Below, piece by piece: positions 36,040-43,372 of a stretch of DNA of 56,045 bases. Under the pieces are notes generated by a model. It was given only the letters and a program-made list of their open reading frames with translations, ran no database searches and was not told the origin of the DNA. Every line of letters starts with the position of its first letter. Positions within the stretch are counted from its first letter, which is position 1. Made by a program: the position numbers and the translations under genes. The DNA comes from Aquabacterium sp. Lineage in GTDB: Bacteria > Pseudomonadota > Gammaproteobacteria > Burkholderiales > Burkholderiaceae_C. The stretch lies in contig NZ_JAUSAR010000163.1 in assembly GCF_030652515.1 (NCBI RefSeq), forward strand, positions 1 to 56,045, in the 5' to 3' direction.

Positions 36040-36240
36040 TTGGATTCGCCCACCGCCCCTGCCCTGCCTCCCCTTCAGACCAAGTTGCTGGCCCTGTTGG
36101 ACGAGGTGCTGGCGCACGACGGTTTCGGGTCGATTCGCGTTGACGTGCGTCTGCTCAAGCGCGGCCAGAAGGAAGTGATCCTGGACTGCGGCAAGCAGCA
36201 CCGGTTCGTCGTGGACATCCCCGTCCTGGCGCCGCGCTGA
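36040..36240 (+). CDS. small protein of unknown function, first gene behind the heme-locus Fur box
   Basis: A 66-residue protein beginning at TTG with CGGAG eight bases upstream; an in-frame TTG at 36022 is an alternative. After a Pro/Ala-rich start, the body LLALLDEVLAHDGFGSIRVDVRLLKRGQKEVILDCGKQHRFVVDIP alternates helix and strands and looks like a real small domain. Position after a Fur box matches that of HemP, the small heme-uptake activator of Burkholderiales, but the sequence does not show HemP motifs that I recognise. Function unknown; iron or heme related by context. Confidence 0.6.
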   Translation: MDSPTAPALPPLQTKLLALLDEVLAHDGFGSIRVDVRLLKRGQKEVILDCGKQHRFVVDIPVLAPR

Positions 36241-36333
36241 GTTAGCCCAGAGCCCGGCGGCGCGAGGCCGTGGGCGATGTCGATTGCCATTCAAAAACGC
36301 TGTCATCCCAAAACGTGTGTCGCCTTCGTGGGG

Positions 36334-36360
36334 AAGGGACTACCAGTCCCTTTCTTTTCT
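36334..36360 (+). terminator. intra-operon terminator or attenuator
   Basis: AAGGGACT (36334-36341), loop ACC and AGTCCCTT (36345-36352) form a perfect eight-base stem followed by TCTTTTCT. It lies between the small gene and the PEP-CTERM gene, about 17 bases before the latter's start codon. It could end the short Fur-controlled transcript or attenuate reading into the heme genes. Confidence 0.7.
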
Positions 36361-36376
36361 ACCTACGAGGTTTCAC

Positions 36377-37018
36377 ATGCATCACGCTTTCGCTTTCAAA
36401 CGCATCTTGTCCGCCGCCGTGCTGGCCGCGCCTTTGCTGGCCTCCGCCGCCGGTGGCCAATGGGATTCGACCCTGCCCTCGGGCACGACGACCCTGGCCG
36501 AATGGAACGTCATCAACAGCTACCCCAGCGACAGCACGCCTGACGTGGCTGGCGCCGGCACGCTGACCGAAACGACGGGCACAGCCTTCCTCACCAGCGG
36601 CGGCAACATCTACAGCTTCTCGGCCGCCACGGCCTTCACCTTGAACACCGCCGCCCTGGGCGCTGGCAGCTGGGATGTCTACCTGCGCATCGGCGGCCTG
36701 GGCACGTCCGTGAAAGACCTGGCCTCGCTGAACGGCGTGGACGCCACCCGCACCATCACCTTCACCGAAGGACTGGGCGGCGCCTTTGGTGGTGCCGAGG
36801 AAGAAAGCCTGTGGAAGTGGACGGTGACCGGCGGCAGCGCCCTGAACTTTGCCTTTGGCGCCACGGGCAGCAGCCTGAGCCTGGACCAGGTCGGCGTGTA
36901 CGCGGTGGCCAACACCACCACGGCCGTGCCTGAACCTGGCACCTTGGCCCTGATGGGCGCCGGCCTGGGCATGGTCGGCTTCATGAGCCGCCGTCGGCAA
37001 GGCCTGAACGCAGCCTGA
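36377..37018 (+). CDS. PEP-CTERM sorting domain protein in the heme uptake locus
   Basis: A 213-residue exported protein. A signal peptide (about 1-24, ending ASA) precedes a beta-rich, Gly/Ser/Thr-rich domain (GQWDSTLPSGTTTLAEWNVI to LDQVGVYAVA). It ends with VPEPGTLALMGAGLGMVGFMSRRR, a textbook PEP-CTERM signal. GAGG is seven bases before the ATG. It sits between the Fur-box small gene and the heme receptor. PEP-CTERM proteins are usually surface or matrix proteins; here it might bind or present heme, which is inference from position only. Confidence 0.82.
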   Translation: MHHAFAFKRILSAAVLAAPLLASAAGGQWDSTLPSGTTTLAEWNVINSYPSDSTPDVAGAGTLTETTGTAFLTSGGNIYSFSAATAFTLNTAALGAGSWDVYLRIGGLGTSVKDLASLNGVDATRTITFTEGLGGAFGGAEEESLWKWTVTGGSALNFAFGATGSSLSLDQVGVYAVANTTTAVPEPGTLALMGAGLGMVGFMSRRRQGLNAA

Positions 37019-37041
37019 CCTGAACAGCTTGGCTGACGACT

Positions 37042-37076
37042 CCCCGGGCCCCTGATTGAACGAAGGGGGCCCGGGG
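37042..37076. other. 11-bp GC hairpin before the heme receptor gene
   Basis: CCCCGGGCCCC (37042-37052) pairs perfectly with GGGGCCCGGGG (37066-37076) around a 13-base loop. It lies 24 bases after the PEP-CTERM stop codon and 25 bases before the receptor ATG. With no T-run it may stabilise the upstream transcript or limit reading into the receptor gene. Confidence 0.65.
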
Positions 37077-37100
37077 CCCGCGTGCCCATGAGTGCTTGCC

Positions 37101-39320
37101 ATGCCCTTGTTGTTGTATCTCCCGAGCTTGCGCTTTTCCAGAGGGGCTCTGTGGTGGTCGGTCGCCGCCCCATGGATGGCCCTCGCCCAGACCCCGCCTG
37201 CCGACCCCAGCCCGACCAGCGACACCCCGCTGCCCACCATCACCGTGCAAGGCACCGCCCCGATGATGCGATCGCGAGAACGCCAGCCCGACCCGACGCG
37301 CCCCATCACCACCGTGGGCCCGCAAACGCTCGATCGGCGCCAGCCCGACAACGTCTTCCAGTTGCTGGACGAGGTGCCCGGCGTGGGCGTGAATGGCGGC
37401 CCACGCGCCAGCGGCATGAGCTTCAACATCCGCGGCTACACCGACCACGAGGATGTCGCCGTCAAGGTCGACGGCATCGCCAAGGGCTTTGAAAAATACC
37501 GCTTTGGCGGCACCTTCATCGAGCCCGACCTGATCAAGTCCATCGAGGTGCGGCGCGGCGCCAGCATCGAGAACGCCGGCGCCTTGGGCGGCACCGTGTC
37601 GGCCACCACCAAGGATGGATCAGACCTGCTGCGACCCGGCCAGCGCGTGGGTGGGCGCGTGCGCGCCAGTTGGGGCAGCAACAACGACGAACGCCACAGC
37701 TTCACCGCCCTGTATGGCCTGGCCGGTGACAACGTGGACTGGCTGGCCGCGCACTCGCAACGTGCTGGCCGCGACCTGATGCTGCCCGGCGGCCAACGCC
37801 TGGACCTGTCGGCCACCGACGCCGACAGCAGCCTGCTCAAAGCCCGCTGGTTCCCCAACGATGAGTGGCAGGTCTCGGCCTCGTACATGCGCTTTGCAGA
37901 CCAAGGCTTGCAGGCCTATGACGCGACCGCGGGCGTGCCTGGCAGCTTCGGCCAAGTGGTGCGGCGCATCGAAGACGACACCTTGTCGTTGCGAACCCAG
38001 TGGCAGGACGCCGAGCGCGCCAACCGCTGGCAATTGACAGTGGGGCAATCGCACACCCAGGTGCACGACCACATGGCCAAGGGCCAGTCCATCTTCTCGA
38101 TGGCCTACGCCGTGGACGACGCCTTCCGCTACCAGAACAACACCGTTGACAGCCAAGGCACCTGGCGCCTGATGAAAGGCCCCGCCAGCCAGGTGGACCT
38201 GCACCTGGGCTTGCAATGGGGGCAGCAGCAACGCACGGTTCACCGGCTCATCGACAGCCCCAACACCGACAGCATCTACCCAGGCGGCTTCAATGGCGCG
38301 CAACCCCCAGGCCGCAAAGACACCCTGGGCGTGTACCTGCAACCCGACTGGCGCTGGGGCCAGTTGCAAATGTTGCCCGGCCTGCGCTGGGACCAGGTGA
38401 GGGTGCACGCGCAAGGCAAGACCGTGTCCGAGTTGAGCCAGGCCGGGCAAGCATCGAGCGTGACTTACGAGCGCACGACGCCCAGCCTGCACCTGGCGTA
38501 TGAACTGGTGCCACAACGCTGGACCGTCTTCACGCAATGGGGCCAGGCCTTCAGGCCACCGCTCATCGACGAGGCGTTCACGCAAGGCGGCTTCGGCCGG
38601 TGCGTGGATTCCTTGTTGCGAGGCTCCGGCAGCAGCTTGCTGCCCGGCTACACCGATGCCAGCCAGGTGGGCCCCTCGTCGCGCATCTGCGGTGATCTCT
38701 ACCAGCCCGAGACCTCGCGCAGCGTGGAGTGGGGCCTGAGCACGCGCCAACCCCAGTTCCTGGGCGACGGCTTCAAGCTCAAGCACAGCCTGAGCGCCAA
38801 GCTGACCTTCTTCCGCAACCGCACCGACCACCTGCTGGAATCGATCCTGGCGCAATCGGGTGGCAGTGGCCTCATCGTGCAAGACGGATGGGAACGGCGC
38901 CATGGCACCGAGCTGGAAGCCGTGCTCGACATCGGCCCGGCCTTCTCCAGCCTGGCCGCCAGCCGCATCCGGGGCGATGCCTTCGATGGCCGCCAGGCCC
39001 AGCCGTTGACCACCGCCCCCGCCGACAGCCTGCACTGGAGCCTGGGCTGGCGCTGGCGTGCCGTCGAAGCCATGGTGCGTTGGCAGCACGTGCGCAGCCG
39101 CCTGACCATCGTCGACAACAGCAACACGGTCGGCACCCAAGCCGGCTACCACCTGCTGGGCATGAGCCTGCGCTGGAACGTGAGCCCGCACCTGAACCTG
39201 AACCTCAGCGGCGACAACCTGCGCAACGCCAGCTACCACCTGAGCAACGGCTTTGGCGACGGCCTGGGCACCGAAGCACCGGGCCGCAATGTGCGCGTGG
39301 CCCTCACCGCCATCTATTGA
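37101..39320 (+). CDS. hmuR: TonB-dependent heme/hemoglobin receptor
   Basis: A 739-residue outer membrane receptor. A signal peptide ends near MALAQ, a TonB-box-like strand follows (LPTITVQG), then a plug (about 60-175; MSFNIRGYTDHEDVAVKVDG, RGASIENAGALGGTVSATT) and a 22-strand barrel. FRPPLIDEAF resembles the FRAP box of heme receptors. It ends in an aromatic residue (ALTAIY). The ATG at 37101 was chosen over a GTG at 37092. It is followed by hmuS, T, U and V, so heme is the expected ligand. Confidence 0.88.
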   Translation: MPLLLYLPSLRFSRGALWWSVAAPWMALAQTPPADPSPTSDTPLPTITVQGTAPMMRSRERQPDPTRPITTVGPQTLDRRQPDNVFQLLDEVPGVGVNGGPRASGMSFNIRGYTDHEDVAVKVDGIAKGFEKYRFGGTFIEPDLIKSIEVRRGASIENAGALGGTVSATTKDGSDLLRPGQRVGGRVRASWGSNNDERHSFTALYGLAGDNVDWLAAHSQRAGRDLMLPGGQRLDLSATDADSSLLKARWFPNDEWQVSASYMRFADQGLQAYDATAGVPGSFGQVVRRIEDDTLSLRTQWQDAERANRWQLTVGQSHTQVHDHMAKGQSIFSMAYAVDDAFRYQNNTVDSQGTWRLMKGPASQVDLHLGLQWGQQQRTVHRLIDSPNTDSIYPGGFNGAQPPGRKDTLGVYLQPDWRWGQLQMLPGLRWDQVRVHAQGKTVSELSQAGQASSVTYERTTPSLHLAYELVPQRWTVFTQWGQAFRPPLIDEAFTQGGFGRCVDSLLRGSGSSLLPGYTDASQVGPSSRICGDLYQPETSRSVEWGLSTRQPQFLGDGFKLKHSLSAKLTFFRNRTDHLLESILAQSGGSGLIVQDGWERRHGTELEAVLDIGPAFSSLAASRIRGDAFDGRQAQPLTTAPADSLHWSLGWRWRAVEAMVRWQHVRSRLTIVDNSNTVGTQAGYHLLGMSLRWNVSPHLNLNLSGDNLRNASYHLSNGFGDGLGTEAPGRNVRVALTAIY

Positions 39321-39362
39321 TTGACCGATTCCTTCCTCACCACCCCTTGATGGAGCCTGACC

Positions 39363-40463
39363 ATGATCACCGACACCTCCCATCTGACCTTGCTGCGTGA
39401 GCAGTTCGCCGCCTTGCGCGCCCAAGGCCTGCGCGCCCGCGATGCCGCGCGCCAACTCGACCTGAGCGAAGGTGACGTGATGGCCGCGCACGCCGCCAGC
39501 CAGATGCACCCCGACGTGGCGGAGCACAGCCTGTACACCACCATGCCGCTGGATTCGGACTGGGTCAACCTGCTGCAGGGCCTGGAGAACTGCGGCCCCG
39601 TCATGGCCCTGACGCGCAATGAAAGCGTGGTGCATGAGAAGGTCGGCGTGTACCGCAACGTCACCGTCACCGGCCTGATGGGCATGGCCCTGGGCCCGGA
39701 GATCGACCTGCGCCTGTTCTTGTCCAAGTGGCACGCGGGCTTCCATGTGATCGAGCACAACGCCAAAGGCGAGCAACACAGCCTGCAGTTCTTCGATGTT
39801 CATGGCCGCGCCGTGCACAAGGTCCACGCCCGCCCTCAGACCGACCTCACCGCGCTGGAAGCCCTGGTGCAACGCCACGCCCGGCCCGAAGCCCGGCCCG
39901 TGTTCATGCCCGGCACCCCCTTGCGCGCCCCCATTCGCCCCGACGAAGCCATCGACGCGCTGGGCCTGGGCGATGCCTGGTCGGGGATGCGCGACACGCA
40001 CCAGTTCTTCTCGCTGCTGCGCAAGTTTGAAGTCGATCGCGCCCAGAGCTTCAGGCTCATGGAAGGCATCCACACTAGGCGCCTGCCCTTGGTGAGCGTG
40101 CAGTGGTTGCTGGAAGCGGCGGCCAGCAGCGGCGTGCCCATCATGGTGTTCGCGGGCAACGAAGGCTGCCTGCAGATCCACACCGGCGCCGTGCACCGCA
40201 TCGAGGTCATGGGCCCCTGGTTGAACGTGCTGGACGAAGGCTTCAACCTGCACCTGCGGCACGACCATGTCGCTGAAAGCTGGCTGGTCACCAAGCCCAC
40301 CGACGATGGACCCGTGACCTCGGTGGAGCTGTTCGACGAGCAAGGCCAGGTCATCGCCATGTTCTTTGGCGAACGCAAACCCGGCAAGGCCGAGCTGCCC
40401 GCCTGGCGTGCCCTGGCCCACCAACTGGTCCATGGGCCGGTGGTGCAAACGGAGGCCGCATGA
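39363..40463 (+). CDS. hmuS: hemin-degrading/heme-trafficking factor HmuS
   Basis: A 366-residue HemS/ChuS/PhuS-family cytosolic protein with two similar halves (about 10-175 and 190-360). The opening LREQFAALRAQGLRARDAARQLDLSEGDVMAA is typical. It accepts heme from the importer and either degrades it or passes it to a heme oxygenase. It lies 42 bases after the receptor gene and overlaps hmuT by four bases. Confidence 0.94.
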   Translation: MITDTSHLTLLREQFAALRAQGLRARDAARQLDLSEGDVMAAHAASQMHPDVAEHSLYTTMPLDSDWVNLLQGLENCGPVMALTRNESVVHEKVGVYRNVTVTGLMGMALGPEIDLRLFLSKWHAGFHVIEHNAKGEQHSLQFFDVHGRAVHKVHARPQTDLTALEALVQRHARPEARPVFMPGTPLRAPIRPDEAIDALGLGDAWSGMRDTHQFFSLLRKFEVDRAQSFRLMEGIHTRRLPLVSVQWLLEAAASSGVPIMVFAGNEGCLQIHTGAVHRIEVMGPWLNVLDEGFNLHLRHDHVAESWLVTKPTDDGPVTSVELFDEQGQVIAMFFGERKPGKAELPAWRALAHQLVHGPVVQTEAA

Positions 40464-41353
40464 ACAACCATCAAGGGCCCCTGAAAACACGCCGCGACTG
40501 GTTGCGCCGGACCTCGGTCTCGGCAGCGACCCTGGCCATGTCACCCCATGGCTGGTCACAAGGCAAACCGGCCAACCCACCGCGCCTGATCAGCCTGACC
40601 GGTGGCATGACCGAAGTGATCTACCGCCTGAAAGCCGAGCGCTGGCTGGTGGCCACCGACACCACCAGCGTCTTCCCCGAAGCCGCGCTGCACACGCCCA
40701 AGATCGGCTACATGCGAGCACTGTCGGCCGAAGGCGTGCTATCGCTCAAACCCACGGCGGTGCTGGGCACGCATGAGGTCGGCCCGCCCGCCGTGCTGGA
40801 CCAGCTGCGCGATGCGGGCGTGGCCTTGCAGCTGGTGCGCGCCGATCACACGTTTGATGAGCTGGTGGCCAAGGTCAACGCCGCCGCCCAGGCCAGCCAG
40901 CAATTGGCGCAAGGCCAAACGCTGATCGCCGAGCTGACCCAGCAATGGAAGGCTGTGCAGCAACGCGTTCAAAGAACACCGCAAGCGCCCCGCGTGCTCT
41001 TCGTGATGGCCCATGGCGGCAAAGCCCAGGTGGCGGGCCAGGCCACGGCCGCGCACGCCATGTTGACGTTCGCTGGTGCCCGCAACCCGCTGTTCGAGTC
41101 CACCGGCTACAAAAGCCTGACCCCCGAAGCCGCCGCCACCGCCGTGCCTGATGTGATCCTGACCACGGCTGAATCCATCCAGGCCAGCGGCGGCATTGAT
41201 CGCTTCTGGGATCAGCCCGGCCTGGCCTTCACACCCGCTGGCCGCGCCAAACGGCTGGTGGTCATGGACGCGCAGTTCCTGCTGGGCTTCGGCACGCGCT
41301 TGCCCAATGCTGTCGAGGCCTTGGCCAGGCAATTGGGCACCATCACAGCATGA
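40460..41353 (+). CDS. hmuT: heme ABC transporter periplasmic binding protein HmuT
   Basis: A 297-residue class III binding protein. A Tat-like signal (RRDWLRRTSVSAATLAM) is followed by LISLTGGMTEVIYRLKAERWLVATDTTS, IGYMRALSAEGVLSLKPTAVLGTHEVGPP, and a second lobe with a long linking helix (86-150). The family carries heme from the outer membrane receptor to HmuUV. Its start overlaps hmuS and its end overlaps hmuU, each by an ATGA. Confidence 0.93.
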   Translation: MNNHQGPLKTRRDWLRRTSVSAATLAMSPHGWSQGKPANPPRLISLTGGMTEVIYRLKAERWLVATDTTSVFPEAALHTPKIGYMRALSAEGVLSLKPTAVLGTHEVGPPAVLDQLRDAGVALQLVRADHTFDELVAKVNAAAQASQQLAQGQTLIAELTQQWKAVQQRVQRTPQAPRVLFVMAHGGKAQVAGQATAAHAMLTFAGARNPLFESTGYKSLTPEAAATAVPDVILTTAESIQASGGIDRFWDQPGLAFTPAGRAKRLVVMDAQFLLGFGTRLPNAVEALARQLGTITA

Positions 41354-42417
41354 GCGCGGCCACCACGGCCTGGTCAAGCTCGGGCCTGCAGCCACGCCTG
41401 TCCACCAGAACACTCGGCTTGATCGGCCTGATCACACTGGTGCTGGCCCTGGCTTGGGCCGCCACGCAAGGCGCCTACGCCATCTCCCCCGCCAGCCTGT
41501 GGTCCCTGCTGACCTCGCCCGACCAATGGGCCACGCACCCCGATGCCCAGGTCTTCTTCCACATCCGCGCGCCACGCCTGCTGATGGCCTTGCTGTCGGG
41601 CGCGGGGCTGGGCCTGACCGGCGCCCTGGTCCAAGGCCTGTACCGCAATCCACTGGCCGACCCCAGCCTGATCGGCGTCACCAGTGGCTCGGCCCTGGGC
41701 GCAGGGCTGGCCATCGTGCTGGGCACGGCCATGCCGGTCATGTGGTGGAACTTCCTCGGCTCATCCCTGCCTTTGCTCACCGCCTTCCTGGGCGGCCTGG
41801 CCGTGACGGCCCTGGTCTGGCGCTGGTCCAGCATCCAGGGCCAGGTGCGCCTGCCTTTGCTGCTGTTGATGGGCGTGGCGGTCAACGCCCTGGCCGCCTC
41901 CGGCCTGGGCTGGCTCAGCTTCATGGCCAACGACACGCAACTGCGCTCACTGACCTTCTGGCTGCTGGGCAGCCTCAGCGGCACGCGCTGGACCAGCGTG
42001 GCCTGGGCGGCACCCCCGGTGCTGCTGGCACTGTGGTTCACCTGGCGCCTGGCACCGCAGTTCAATGCCCTGGCTTTGGGCGAGGCTCAAGCTCGCCTCA
42101 TGGGCGTGTCCGTCAGCCACCTCAAACGCCACGGCGTGTGGTGGTCGGCCTTGGTGGTGGGGGTGCTCACCGCGCACATCGGCATGGTCGGCTTCGTGGG
42201 CCTGATCGCGCCGCATGGCGTGCGCCTGCTGGCGGGTGCCGACCACCGCGTGGTGCTGCCCGGCTCGGCCTTGCTGGGCGCCATCTTGCTGATCCTGGCC
42301 GACACCGCCGCCCGCACCGTCGTGGCCCCCGTCGAGCTGCCCCTGGGCGTGCTCACTGGCTTGCTGGGCGCACCTTTGTTCTTGTGGATGCTGCGACAGC
42401 GGCATGCCTCTGTCTGA
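41350..42417 (+). CDS. hmuU: heme ABC transporter permease HmuU (FecCD family)
   Basis: A 355-residue permease with about ten helices. FecCD signatures include FFHIRAPRLLMALLSGAGLGLTGALVQGLYRNPLADPSLIGVTSG and, near the end, GMVGFVGLIAPHGVRLLAGADHRVVLPGSALLGA. It dimerises and pairs with HmuV. It overlaps hmuT by four bases and is 18 bases before hmuV. Confidence 0.95.
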   Translation: MSAATTAWSSSGLQPRLSTRTLGLIGLITLVLALAWAATQGAYAISPASLWSLLTSPDQWATHPDAQVFFHIRAPRLLMALLSGAGLGLTGALVQGLYRNPLADPSLIGVTSGSALGAGLAIVLGTAMPVMWWNFLGSSLPLLTAFLGGLAVTALVWRWSSIQGQVRLPLLLLMGVAVNALAASGLGWLSFMANDTQLRSLTFWLLGSLSGTRWTSVAWAAPPVLLALWFTWRLAPQFNALALGEAQARLMGVSVSHLKRHGVWWSALVVGVLTAHIGMVGFVGLIAPHGVRLLAGADHRVVLPGSALLGAILLILADTAARTVVAPVELPLGVLTGLLGAPLFLWMLRQRHASV

Positions 42418-42435
42418 AGAAAAGGAGAACCCACC

Positions 42436-43218
42436 ATGAGCCTGACCGCCCAAGACCTGCGCCTCGTCAAAAGCCAGCGCACCCTGCTCGACATCCCCCA
42501 ACTGCAACTGGCCGCGGGCCGCCTGCATGCGCTGCTCGGCCCCAACGGCGCGGGCAAATCCACCTTGCTGGGCGCCTTGGCCGGGCTGGAGCACAGCGTG
42601 CTGCGCCAGGTGCGGTTGCTGGGCCAACCCTTGTCGCACTGGGACACGCTGGACCTGGCCCGCGCCCGCGCCCTGCTTCCGCAGGACAACCCCGTGCCCT
42701 TTGACTTCAATGTGCGCGACATCGTCCGCATGGGCCGCTACCCCCACAGCGACCAGCCGCATCCGCGTGAAGCCCACCTGGTTGACGACGCACTGCAGAT
42801 GGCCGGGGCGCTGCACCTGGTGCACCAACGCTACGAGCTGCTGTCGGGCGGCGAGAAAGCACGCGTGCACCTGGCGCGCGTGCTGGCGCAGGTGTGGGCA
42901 CATCCCGACCACCCCCAGGAGCGCTGGCTGCTGCTGGACGAACCCACCGCCGCGCTGGACCTGGCCCACCAGCACACGGTGATGCGCCTGCTGCGCGAAC
43001 TCACGCAACAAGGTGTGGGCGTGATCGCTGTGCTGCACGACATCAACCTGGCGGGCGCTTACGCAGACCAGGTGCTGGTGATGAACCAGGGGCGCATCGA
43101 CACCATGGGCGCGTGCGAGCAGGTTTTGCAGCCTTCGCTGGTGGAGCGGGTTTGGGGGGTGGTGTGCGAACGTTTGCCCAGGCATGGGCCCTTGCGGGAC
43201 TGGCTGGCGTTTTCATGA
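42436..43218 (+). CDS. hmuV: heme ABC transporter ATP-binding protein HmuV
   Basis: A 260-residue ATPase. Walker A is GPNGAGKST at 35-43, the ABC signature is LSGGEKARVHLARVLAQV, and Walker B is WLLLDEPTAALDL. The NVRDIVRMGRYPH segment marks the FecE/HmuV type. AAAGGAG precedes the ATG. It ends the heme operon; a weak hairpin (CCCCC/GGGGG near 43263-43279) follows. Confidence 0.95.
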   Translation: MSLTAQDLRLVKSQRTLLDIPQLQLAAGRLHALLGPNGAGKSTLLGALAGLEHSVLRQVRLLGQPLSHWDTLDLARARALLPQDNPVPFDFNVRDIVRMGRYPHSDQPHPREAHLVDDALQMAGALHLVHQRYELLSGGEKARVHLARVLAQVWAHPDHPQERWLLLDEPTAALDLAHQHTVMRLLRELTQQGVGVIAVLHDINLAGAYADQVLVMNQGRIDTMGACEQVLQPSLVERVWGVVCERLPRHGPLRDWLAFS

Positions 43219-43300
43219 AGAGACGGGTCAAGCGTTGTTTTTAGGGGACATCGAAAGTACACCCCCCACGCTCCGGGGGATGCTCGCAAACCAGAACAGT

Positions 43301-43319
43301 ATTGCGAATCGTTATCATT
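43301..43319. promoter_or_regulatory. Fur box upstream of the Fiu-like receptor
   Basis: ATTGCGAATCGTTATCATT resembles the 19-base Fur consensus, with the half-site TATCATT intact. The 14-base core GAATCGTTATCATT is identical to that at 50640-50653 before the second receptor gene. It lies 54 bases before the start codon at 43373. Confidence 0.8.
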
Positions 43320-43372
43320 TGTGAAGTTATTCCCGTTCGGGTCTGCATTTCATTTTCCGGAGCCACGTAGTC

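Noticed and set aside
37620..40580. A 986-codon open frame on the minus strand across the heme receptor, hmuS and hmuT
   Set aside because: It is antisense to three well-supported genes, is built of His/Gln/Ala/Gly-rich low-complexity sequence typical of GC-rich shadows, and has no domain.
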